Source: Candidatus Methanoplasma sp. (GTDB lineage Archaea > Thermoplasmatota > Thermoplasmata > Methanomassiliicoccales > Methanomethylophilaceae). Taken from it: DNA of 64,000 bases. The stretch is taken from contig JAIRPP010000013.1 of NCBI GenBank assembly GCA_031256955.1, positions 124,001 through 188,000 on the forward strand, given 5' to 3'. Both the position numbers and the translations under genes were made by a program. Of this stretch, positions 1 to 7,374 are shown in pieces. The notes beneath the pieces are model-generated. The model was not told where the DNA came from. It saw nothing but the letters and a program-made list of their open reading frames with translations, and searched no databases. Every line of letters begins with the position of its first letter. Within the stretch, counting starts at the first letter, position 1.

Positions 1-2
1 TC

Positions 3-194
3 GGCCTCGGCCTGCTCCTGCTCAGGAGATGGAGCCGGGCCGCCGTGTACCTCGCGCTGTCGGCGATGCTGGGGTACCACAGGCTCACGTCGGGCGGCGG
101 CCTCATGTACGTGGTCGTGGCCGCGTTCACGGTCTTCGTGTTCCTGATGCACGCGGCGGAGACGGCGGGGTGCGCCCTGTCCCGCAGGAGGTGA
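3..194 (+). CDS. C-terminal end of an integral membrane protein (partial)
   Basis: An open frame enters from the left edge and stops at TGA 192-194, giving the last 63 residues of a protein. Two hydrophobic stretches are visible: a Leu-rich one at the very edge, and a Val/Phe-rich one near residues 38-53 (VVVAAFTVFVFLM). A short Arg-rich tail (SRRR) follows, as is common for a cytoplasmic end. The stop lies 2 bases before the rfcL start, so the two genes are probably cotranscribed. The family cannot be told from this fragment. Confidence 0.55.
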   Translation, partial: GLGLLLLRRWSRAAVYLALSAMLGYHRLTSGGGLMYVVVAAFTVFVFLMHAAETAGCALSRRR

Positions 195-196
195 CC

Positions 197-1588
197 ATGG
201 CGCAGGACTGGACGGAGAAGCACAGGCCGCGGGCGCTGTCGGAGATCGCCGGGAACCCGGCGGCGGCGGACGCCCTCCTGGCGTGGGCGAAGTCCTGGGA
301 GCGCGGGATCCCCCCCAAGAGGGCCGCCGTGCTGATGGGCCCTCCCGGCGTCGGGAAGACCTCCGCCGCGTGCGCCCTGGCGAGCGACATGGGCTGGGAC
401 CTGGTGGAGATGAACGCGTCGGACCAGCGCACCGGGGACGCGATCAGGGAGGTGGCCGCCAGGGGGTCCATGTCCGGGTCCCTGGACGGGGGGAGCGGGA
501 GGAGGCTCGTCGTCCTGGACGAGGCGGACAACTTCTTCGGGAACGCGGACAGGGGCGCGATGCCGGCGGTCAGCGAGCTCATAAAGAAGACGAGGCAGCC
601 CCTGATACTGATAGTCAACGACTTCTACGCCCTGTCCAAGAAGAGCTCCGCCGCCAAGTCGGACACCCTGCAGATAACCTTCAGGAAGCCGTCCGCCGCG
701 TCGGTGGCGAAGGTCCTCCGCAAGATAGCGGCGGCGGAGGGCGTGGAGATAGACGATGAGGCGATCGCGGGCATAGCAGCCAACGCGGGGGGCGACGTGA
801 GGGCCGCGGTCAGGGACATGGAGTCCATCGCCCAGGGCGGGGGCGCGCTCACGGCCGCCGACGCGGGGCTCCTCTCGGAGAGGGACTCCAGGAGCGACAT
901 GTACGCGGTGCTGGACATGATCTTCAGGAAGCGCGACCCGTCCGGCGCCAGGAAGGCGCTGTCGAAGGCGGACGCGGACCCCGAGACCGCCATACTGTGG
1001 ATAGACGAGAACCTGCCGCACGAGTACTCCGGCGGGGACCTGGTGCGCGGCTACGAGAGGCTGGCCCGCGCGGACGTGTTCCTGGGGAGGGTCCACAGGC
1101 GCCAGCACTACGGCTTCTGGTCCTACGCCGGCGACATGATGACCGCCGGGGTGGCCGCCGCCAGGCTTGGGGGCGAGGTCTCCCGCGACAGGCTCAGGTT
1201 CCCGTCGTACCTGTCCAAGATGTCCAGGTCCAAGGCGGTGAGGGCGTCCAGGGCGGCGGTGTGCCTCAAGCTGGCGATCCTGCTGCATACGTCCACCAAG
1301 AGGATCGAGCAGGACGTGCTGGAGCCCCTGAGGTGGATCGCATCCAGGGACCCCGCGGCGGCGGCCGCCCTGGTTAGGGACGGGGGCCTGGAGCCGGAGG
1401 AGCTGGGGTTCCTGCTGGGCGAGAAGGCGGACTCCGCCGCGGTGAAGGCCGCCGCCAGGGCGGCGGAGGAGCCCGCCCCCGTCGCCCGCCCCTCCCCGCC
1501 GGCGAGCGCGGAGCGGATCCCGGACGCCCCTCCGCGGCAGGACGCCGGCGCGAGGGAGAGGGCGCAGAGGAGCCTGCTGGACTTCTGA
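197..1588 (+). CDS. rfcL: Replication factor C large subunit
   Basis: Clamp-loader large subunit (463 aa), which with RfcS opens and loads the PCNA sliding clamp at primer-template junctions using ATP. The sequence shows Walker A GPPGVGKT at residues 48-55, a Walker B DEAD box at 108-111, and the AAA+ lid followed by a helical collar. After a Pro/Ala-rich linker the protein ends in QRSLLDF, a PCNA-interacting (PIP) motif placed exactly at the C-terminus as in other archaeal RfcL. ATG 197 is chosen because the conserved MAQDWTEKHRP start follows it directly; the frame is open further upstream, but that part overlaps the preceding membrane protein. taw1 follows after 9 bases. Confidence 0.95.
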   Translation: MAQDWTEKHRPRALSEIAGNPAAADALLAWAKSWERGIPPKRAAVLMGPPGVGKTSAACALASDMGWDLVEMNASDQRTGDAIREVAARGSMSGSLDGGSGRRLVVLDEADNFFGNADRGAMPAVSELIKKTRQPLILIVNDFYALSKKSSAAKSDTLQITFRKPSAASVAKVLRKIAAAEGVEIDDEAIAGIAANAGGDVRAAVRDMESIAQGGGALTAADAGLLSERDSRSDMYAVLDMIFRKRDPSGARKALSKADADPETAILWIDENLPHEYSGGDLVRGYERLARADVFLGRVHRRQHYGFWSYAGDMMTAGVAAARLGGEVSRDRLRFPSYLSKMSRSKAVRASRAAVCLKLAILLHTSTKRIEQDVLEPLRWIASRDPAAAAALVRDGGLEPEELGFLLGEKADSAAVKAAARAAEEPAPVARPSPPASAERIPDAPPRQDAGARERAQRSLLDF

Positions 1589-1597
1589 GGGGATGCC

Positions 1598-2575
1598 ATG
1601 GACGAGGGATACCGCGACCTGCTAGCCCGCCAGCAGTACAGGCTGTGCGGCGACCACGCCGCGGTGAAGCTGTGCCACTGGCTGAAGGAGAGCCTGGTCC
1701 GCGGGAGGCATTGCTACAAGCAGGACTTCTACGGCATAGAGAGCCACAGGTGCCTGCAGATCACGCCCGCGATAAACGAGTGCAGCCACAGGTGCTCCTT
1801 CTGCTGGAGGGTCCAGGACAGCGACTTCGAGGTGACCGACTGGATGGAGCCCCGCGAGATGCTGGACTCCCTCATCGCGCACCAGAGGCTCCTCATATCG
1901 GGGTTCAAGGGGGACCCGAGGTGCTCCGGGGAGATGTTCGAGGAGGCCTGCGACCCCAACCAGGTGGCCATATCCCTCGCGGGGGAGCCCATAACGTACC
2001 CGCACCTCTCCGAGCTCCTGAGGGAGTGCCGCCGCAGGGGCATGACCACGTTCCTGGTCACCAACGGCACGTACCCCGAGCGCCTGGAGGCCCTGGACGT
2101 CCTGCCGACGCAGACGTACGTCACAGTGGCCGCCCCGGACGAGGAGACGTACAGGGCGGTCTGCCGCCCGAAGATCCCGGACGGGTGGGAGAGGCTCATG
2201 CGGACGCTGGAGATCCTGCCGTCCCTGGGCACCAGGACGGTGATAAGGCACACGCTGGTGAAGGGGCTCAACATGGGGCGGGAGGAGGGGTACGCGAAGC
2301 TGGACCGGATCGCGGACCCGTATCTCATAGAGCCGAAGGGGTACGTGTTCGTGGGGGCGTCGAGGCAGAGGCTGTCCCTGGCGTCCATGCCGTCGTTCGG
2401 GGAGATCAGGTCGTTCTCGGAGAGGCTGGGGGAGATGGTCGGCATGGAGGTCCTGAAGGAGAGGGAGGACAGCAGGGTCCTGCTCCTGGGCAGGAGGGGG
2501 GCGGAAACGGACGTGCGCCGGCTGGCCGGGACGCCCTCTGAGTCTGAAAGGAAAAACGCGAAAACCGTGCCGTGA
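1598..2575 (+). CDS. taw1: tRNA 4-demethylwyosine synthase (TYW1/Taw1)
   Basis: Radical SAM enzyme (325 aa) that condenses N1-methylguanosine-37 of tRNA-Phe with pyruvate to make the tricyclic base 4-demethylwyosine, a step of wybutosine synthesis. The radical SAM CxxxCxxC is at C62, C66, C69 (ECSHRCSFCW). Three further cysteines at C26, C39 and C52 match the ligands known for the second [4Fe-4S] cluster of the archaeal enzyme. Length is normal for the archaeal form, which lacks the eukaryotic flavodoxin domain. It lies 9 bases downstream of rfcL. The stop codon is the first TGA of an 11-bp tandem repeat. Confidence 0.95.
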   Translation: MDEGYRDLLARQQYRLCGDHAAVKLCHWLKESLVRGRHCYKQDFYGIESHRCLQITPAINECSHRCSFCWRVQDSDFEVTDWMEPREMLDSLIAHQRLLISGFKGDPRCSGEMFEEACDPNQVAISLAGEPITYPHLSELLRECRRRGMTTFLVTNGTYPERLEALDVLPTQTYVTVAAPDEETYRAVCRPKIPDGWERLMRTLEILPSLGTRTVIRHTLVKGLNMGREEGYAKLDRIADPYLIEPKGYVFVGASRQRLSLASMPSFGEIRSFSERLGEMVGMEVLKEREDSRVLLLGRRGAETDVRRLAGTPSESERKNAKTVP

Positions 2576-2608
2576 GCCAGGTTTGAGCCAGGTTTGAGCC
2601 AGGTTTGA
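2573..2608 (+). repeat. Three tandem 11-bp repeats (TGAGCCAGGTT) plus a partial fourth
   Basis: TGAGCCAGGTT occurs head to tail at 2573-2583, 2584-2594 and 2595-2605, then diverges after TGAGCCA. The first unit contains the taw1 stop codon. The array lies just before an AlbA_2-type regulator gene that lacks its N-terminal domain. An 11-bp unit shifts frame with every copy gained or lost. Confidence 0.9.
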
Positions 2609-2671
2609 GCCAAACAAAGCTGTCCAGACGGAGCAAGATAATTACGGTGCCCGTCACATGCCTCTTCGGAC

Positions 2672-3646
2672 ATGTCAACAGGACGCGAGGCCGAGAGAAG
2701 CTCGTTCGATGCCGAGGTCAATTTCGATACGGAAGTGACCGAGGAGGCTACGAACAGGATCTGCTCCGACCTTTCCGCGATATCCGGCACGAAGATAACC
2801 GTTCAGAACCTCATAAACGAGAAAGTCATCCTGAAGAGGGGGGACGGGTTCGCGCCGACCAACGCGTACGCCCTCCTCCAGGGAGGCGTGTTCGCTTTCA
2901 CGGAGGTCCGCTGCGCCCTATTCAAGGGCAGGGAGAAGAACCTGGACAGGACCATGTTCCTGGACCGGAGGGAATGCACCGGCCCAGTGTATCGACAGAT
3001 AGAGGACGCGTACGCGTTCGTCCTGAAGAACATCAGGCTGGAGTCTCGCTACGAAGGGGGCATCGCCCGCGTGGACGAGTACGAGATCCCCCACGAGGTT
3101 GTCAAGGAGGTCATAACCAACGCGGTGCTGCACCGGAGCTACATCCGCGGCAACATGCCCACGTACGTCGCCATATTCGACGACCGCGTCGAGGTCACTT
3201 CCCCCGGGAAGCTGTACGGCGGGATGACCGTCGAGCAGATGCTGGAGGGGAAGACCGAGCGCAGGAACCCCGTGCTCGGGAAGGTGTTCGCGCTCGCGCG
3301 CATCTCGGAGGGCTGGGGCCGCGGAGTCATGGGGCTGACGGCCAGGTGCGCCGAGCGTGGCCTGGAGGCGCCTGCGTTCGAGGAGTGGGGCGACGACTTC
3401 AGGGTCACCCTGTACCGCAAGCCCCTCTTCGCAGAGGCGGGCGCGCAGAGGATCCGCGAGCTCGCCGGCGCGGAGCTCAGGGTGTACGAGGCGTTCGCTT
3501 CCAACCCCTACGAGTCCATGTCCGCTGTGGCGGAGTCTCTAGGCGTGTCCGTCGCGACGGTCAAGAGACACGTCGCGGAGCTTAAAAAGAAGGGGAGGCT
3601 GGCCAGGGAAGGGGGGAGCGGGCGCGGCGCATGGATCGCCAAGTGA
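2672..3646 (+). CDS. ATP-binding/winged-helix regulator of the COG2865 type, lacking the AlbA_2 domain
   Basis: 324 aa. The centre holds a GHKL-like ATP-binding domain of the kind that follows the Schlafen AlbA_2 domain: an N-box-like VVKEVITNAVLHRSY near residues 142-156, and a GWGRGVMGL loop near 212-220. The last 60 residues form a winged helix (AVAESLGVSVATVKRHV). The relatives at 18468-19889 and 30652-32268 carry about 130 residues of AlbA_2 first; here that part is absent, and an in-frame TGA at 2606 prevents any upstream extension. The N-terminal part is also diverged from those two. Probably an N-truncated DNA-binding regulator; its target is unknown. An 11-bp repeat array lies 65 bases upstream. 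Confidence 0.7.
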   Translation: MSTGREAERSSFDAEVNFDTEVTEEATNRICSDLSAISGTKITVQNLINEKVILKRGDGFAPTNAYALLQGGVFAFTEVRCALFKGREKNLDRTMFLDRRECTGPVYRQIEDAYAFVLKNIRLESRYEGGIARVDEYEIPHEVVKEVITNAVLHRSYIRGNMPTYVAIFDDRVEVTSPGKLYGGMTVEQMLEGKTERRNPVLGKVFALARISEGWGRGVMGLTARCAERGLEAPAFEEWGDDFRVTLYRKPLFAEAGAQRIRELAGAELRVYEAFASNPYESMSAVAESLGVSVATVKRHVAELKKKGRLAREGGSGRGAWIAK

Positions 3647-3675
3647 CCCCCGCCCGCGCGGCCGCCTCCCGGAGA

Positions 3676-3945
3676 TCACGTCAGGATCAGGGCGGCGACG
3701 ATCAGGTGCGCCAGCAGGAACAGGTACGCGAGCTTGAACTTCGCCTTCCTGGTCTTATGGCGGAACGCCCTCATGCCCCCGACCGCGCCGAACGGCGCGA
3801 TCAGCGCGACGGCCAGCAGCGCCCTCTCGCTCACCCTCCTCCCTCCTGTCACCGCCCTGCGCTTGTCGAACCCGTAGGCGCACAGCGAGGCCAGGTTGAG
3901 GGCCAGGATCGCGCAGAGCGCGAGCTGCCATTCCCACGGAGTCAT
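3676..3945 (-). CDS. DUF1294 small membrane protein
   Basis: 89 aa, starting MTPWEWQLALC. It has an N-terminal membrane helix, the DUF1294 hallmark YGFDKRRAV near residues 23-31, a second hydrophobic helix (LLAVALIAPFGAVGGM), the RHKTRKAKF segment, and a C-terminal helix. These proteins are small inner-membrane proteins of unknown function. The start overlaps the stop of the upstream flavodoxin gene as ATGA, so translation is probably coupled. A longer frame extends upstream on this strand but only overlaps the flavodoxin gene in another frame. Confidence 0.85.
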   Translation of the reverse strand: MTPWEWQLALCAILALNLASLCAYGFDKRRAVTGGRRVSERALLAVALIAPFGAVGGMRAFRHKTRKAKFKLAYLFLLAHLIVAALILT

Positions 3946-4343
3946 CTCATCCTGCCTACGAAGTCGTCGAGGGCCACCTCGAACCCGTCCGGGTTCTTGT
4001 CGCCCTTCCCGCAGAAGAACGCCCACTCGGCCGCCCCGACGGCGTCGGCGGCCGCCTTGCATTGATCCGCGCCCTTCTTGTCGCCGATCTTGCAGCAGGC
4101 GAAGAGGGACACCCTCTTCTTAGCCAGGGCTGGCCTGTTGGCCTCCGCGAACTCCAAGAGGGCCTTGTACGGCTTGCCGAAGTGCATGCCCGTCCCGAAT
4201 ATGATGTGGCTGTACTCGCTCATGTCGATCAGAGTCTGCTTCTTGAGGTCGAACGAGTCCGCCCCGAGCTTCTCGGCCAAGTACTGCCCGGTCTTCCTGG
4301 TCTTCCCGGTGAGGGAAGAGTATATCACGGCTTTTGACGTCAT
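3942..4343 (-). CDS. Flavodoxin-domain protein
   Basis: 133 aa flavodoxin fold. The FMN phosphate-binding loop is visible at the N-terminus (IYSSLTGKTRKTGQYLAEKL), followed by DMSEYSHIIFGTGMHFGK, which resembles the flavodoxins related to protoporphyrinogen oxidase HemG. An electron-transfer role is likely; the partner is unknown. It is the first gene of a two-gene unit with the DUF1294 protein, overlapping by 4 bases. Start ATG 4343 fits the fold, since the first strand begins at residue 4. Confidence 0.85.
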   Translation of the reverse strand: MTSKAVIYSSLTGKTRKTGQYLAEKLGADSFDLKKQTLIDMSEYSHIIFGTGMHFGKPYKALLEFAEANRPALAKKRVSLFACCKIGDKKGADQCKAAADAVGAAEWAFFCGKGDKNPDGFEVALDDFVGRMR

Positions 4344-4487
4344 TTTATCCCATCCTCCGCCGCCCCCATATGGGCGCGGCGGCCGATACTCGATCGCCTG
4401 GATCCGTATTTTACGTTTGCGAGGGAAAGGCCGCCCGGGCGGGGATCCGCCCGAGCGTTTTGTAAGCGAGATTGCGCCGCGACGCCC

Positions 4488-7223
4488 TCACGGGGACTGC
4501 TGGCCCCAGAGGACCGTGCGCTGCCCGTTCATGTACTGCTTCGTGTCTATCCAGTCCTGATGCCATCCGGAAGGCTGTCTGGCCGCCTGCGCCTTGACGA
4601 CCGCGTAGGCGCCTATCGGATCGAACGCCCCATCCCCCATAGCGGTGACGCTGATGGGGATGAAGACGCTGGCCAGATTGATGTTGTGGGAGAACGCCCC
4701 CGCGCCTATGTCGGTCACGCCCGAAGGAATCACCAGGCTCTTGAGCGAGTTTCTGAAGAACGCATCGTTCCCTATGGTCTTCAGGGTCGAAGGCAGGGTC
4801 AGGGAGGATATGGAGTGCGCCTGGAACGACGCAAGCCCTATGGATTCCACCCCGTCGCCCAGCACGACGGTCGTCATCTTGCCGTTGAGGCCGCCCAGGG
4901 CGTCCGCCGTGAATGCGTAGTCCCCTATGGCCTTGACGCTCCCGGGTATGGTCACGCCGGGGAGGTTGTTGCATTTGTAGAACATCATTCTGCTGATGTA
5001 CGGTATCCCGTCCTCCAGCGTCAGGCTGGTCATCCTCTCGCATCCCCAGAATATCTTTTCATCCAGATTCCTGACGCTCCCGGGTATGATCGCGCTGGTG
5101 ACGCCGGATTCCTGGAACGCCCCGTTCTCGATGGTCTCCAGGCCGTTTTTGAGGACCAGGGGGCCGAGGCTCGAGGTCTTGTAGAACGACGCGATCTTTA
5201 TGGTCTTGACGCTCCCGGGTATGGTCACGCTGGCCAGGCCGGCGCATTCGTAGAACATCCCCTCGCTGACGATGGGGACCCCGTCCTCGATGACGACGGT
5301 GGCCAGTTTGTCGCATTGGTAGAACATCCATGTCCCCACGCTCCTGACGCCCCCGCCGATGGTGACGGCGGTGATGCCGGATCCCTGGAACGCAGAGTTG
5401 CCTATGGCCTTGACGCTCCCTGGGATGATCGTGCTGAACGTCCCAGTGTTTTTGAACGCCCCCTCCCCTATCGATTCTATCCCGTTCCCGAGGGCTAGGG
5501 TCGCCAGCTTGGCGTCTCCGTAGAACGCATAGTCTCCTATGGCCTTGACGCTCCCGGGGATGGAGACTCCCGACAGGGAGGTGCAGTTCCTGAACGCGCT
5601 CTTCCCGATCTCCCCTACCCCGTTCCCGAGGGCCAGGGTGGCGAGGCTGCTATCGCCGTCGAACGCCCACCCGCCTATGGCCTTGACGCTCCCGGGTATG
5701 GAGACTCCAGTGAGGGCGGTGCAGCCGGCGAAGGCGCTATCGCCTATCGACTCTATCCCGTTCCCGAGGGTCAGGGTGGCGAGGCTGGCATCTTTTTGGA
5801 ACGCGTTGTTGCCTATGGCCTTGACGCTCCCCGGGATCGATACCCCCGTGAGGGCGGTGCAGTTGGCGAAGGCGTAGCTCACGATCTCCTCTATCCCGTT
5901 CCCGAGGGCCAGGGTGGCGAGGCTGCTGTCGCTGTCGAACGCCCACTTCCCTATGGTCTTGACGCTCCCGGGGATGGATACCCCCGTCAAAGATTTGCAG
6001 TCGTCGAAAGACTGGGCGCCCAGCGACTCTATGCCGCTCCCCAGAGTCAGGGTCTTCATGCTCAAACAGTTGTGAAACGCGAGGTTCTCTACCGTCTTGA
6101 CACTCCCGGGTATGCTCACCTCGAGGATGCCCTTGCACCCGCTGAACGCCCCTTTCTTTATGATCTCGACGGTGTCTGGTATGTAGACCCCAGTGATGTT
6201 AACATAGCCCTTGAACGCCTCGGTGGTTATCGACGTGACCATCTTCCCGCGGTACCACTCCTGTATCGCCATGAGCCCGGTCGCGATCGCGGTACCCCTG
6301 TTCACTCCGCACTCTGTCGTGCTCGTGCCGGGGTAGTTCAGGTTGTCGGTCCCTAGCCAATACGCGTGCAGAGTGATGTCGCCTGCGTACGGCCACACGG
6401 GCTCGCCGTCCCACGGGGAATCCCATGCGGGCCCGCCCGCCACTGCGTTTATCCCGCCGATCTGGTCGTACCACCCGCCGAAGTCGTAGGGCCACCTTTC
6501 AGGGAACGGGAGGGTGAACGGGTCGCCCAGAGTCACGGTCAGCGTGTCTCCCCCTTTCTTGTCGTCCGCCCTCTGGTAGTCGAAGGTGACCGTGAACGTG
6601 GTGGTCCACTCGGCGTAGAGGGTCGTGTTCGTGTACACGCGGTCCCTCGAGAAGTTCCATTCGTTGCTGCACCCGGGCTCCTTGTACCACCCGCCGAAGC
6701 TGAAGCCGGGCCTGGTCGGAGGCGCGGGCGCGGAGATCTTGGTCCCCTCCCGCGCGGTCACGCTGGCCACGGGGGAGCCCCCCTGGCTGTCGAAGTCGAC
6801 CGTGTACGTCTCGTACGGGTTCCCCCCGATGACGTTCCCGCTGTCGTCGACGGCGCACCACTTGGCGTACAGGGTCATGTCGCCATCGACGGCGTCCCTG
6901 ACGAAGTTCCACTCGTTGACGCAAAGCTCGGTCCTGAACCACCCGTCGAACGCGTAGCCCTCCTTGGTGGGAGGATCGGGCGCGGAGATCTTGGATCCCG
7001 CCTCTGCGTGTATAGACCACATGTGAGGATACCCTCCCTGGCTGTCGAAAACGACCGTGTAGGTCTCCACCTTGTCGCCTATCTCGCCCGGCGGACCGTC
7101 CCCGCACGCGCATTCCTCGATCGAAAACACCGCATACGCGCTCATCGCCATCGCGAGCAGCGCGAGCAACAGCAGCGGCGCTGCCATGTACTTCCTGTCT
7201 CTCCTGTCTTTTTCGTCCCCCAT
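4488..7223 (-). CDS. BspA-type leucine-rich-repeat / InlB-repeat surface protein
   Basis: 911 aa. A charged N-terminus and one hydrophobic helix (AAPLLLLALLAMAMSAYAVF, residues 14-33) act as signal or anchor. Then come two clear InlB/Listeria-Bacteroides type repeats with the GW.....C..EW..........TLYAKW pattern (about 55-125 and 140-210) and a third, weaker one. From about residue 330 to 890 there are about 24 BspA-type leucine-rich repeats of about 23 residues (SIPGSVKTIG..AF). The tail is Trp-rich. No C-terminal membrane segment is seen, so the ectodomain is probably held by the N-terminal helix. Such proteins mediate adhesion in gut microbes. It is a close paralogue of the next gene upstream and shares its leader. 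Confidence 0.9.
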   Translation of the reverse strand: MGDEKDRRDRKYMAAPLLLLALLAMAMSAYAVFSIEECACGDGPPGEIGDKVETYTVVFDSQGGYPHMWSIHAEAGSKISAPDPPTKEGYAFDGWFRTELCVNEWNFVRDAVDGDMTLYAKWCAVDDSGNVIGGNPYETYTVDFDSQGGSPVASVTAREGTKISAPAPPTRPGFSFGGWYKEPGCSNEWNFSRDRVYTNTTLYAEWTTTFTVTFDYQRADDKKGGDTLTVTLGDPFTLPFPERWPYDFGGWYDQIGGINAVAGGPAWDSPWDGEPVWPYAGDITLHAYWLGTDNLNYPGTSTTECGVNRGTAIATGLMAIQEWYRGKMVTSITTEAFKGYVNITGVYIPDTVEIIKKGAFSGCKGILEVSIPGSVKTVENLAFHNCLSMKTLTLGSGIESLGAQSFDDCKSLTGVSIPGSVKTIGKWAFDSDSSLATLALGNGIEEIVSYAFANCTALTGVSIPGSVKAIGNNAFQKDASLATLTLGNGIESIGDSAFAGCTALTGVSIPGSVKAIGGWAFDGDSSLATLALGNGVGEIGKSAFRNCTSLSGVSIPGSVKAIGDYAFYGDAKLATLALGNGIESIGEGAFKNTGTFSTIIPGSVKAIGNSAFQGSGITAVTIGGGVRSVGTWMFYQCDKLATVVIEDGVPIVSEGMFYECAGLASVTIPGSVKTIKIASFYKTSSLGPLVLKNGLETIENGAFQESGVTSAIIPGSVRNLDEKIFWGCERMTSLTLEDGIPYISRMMFYKCNNLPGVTIPGSVKAIGDYAFTADALGGLNGKMTTVVLGDGVESIGLASFQAHSISSLTLPSTLKTIGNDAFFRNSLKSLVIPSGVTDIGAGAFSHNINLASVFIPISVTAMGDGAFDPIGAYAVVKAQAARQPSGWHQDWIDTKQYMNGQRTVLWGQQSP

Positions 7224-7274
7224 TCAGATCCCCCCTTGAAATCTCACGGAGCCGCTTTACAATCGGCTGGGCGG

Positions 7275-7283
7275 TTTAAATAA
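7275..7283 (-). promoter_or_regulatory. TATA box of the BspA gene ending at 7223
   Basis: Read on the minus strand the sequence is TTATTTAAA, about 52-60 bases before the start codon, placing transcription start near 7252. The short leader then contains ATTTCAAGGGGGGATC, with a G-run that can serve as ribosome-binding site. The same leader block is found before the gene ending at 10632. Confidence 0.6.
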
Positions 7284-7374
7284 CCATATGCCCCCGCCGT
7301 GGCCCGCGGGAGGTCCCGCCGGAACCGTCGGTTCCGCGATCATCCCCCCCGCGATCGCCCCTCGCGCCGGGCGG

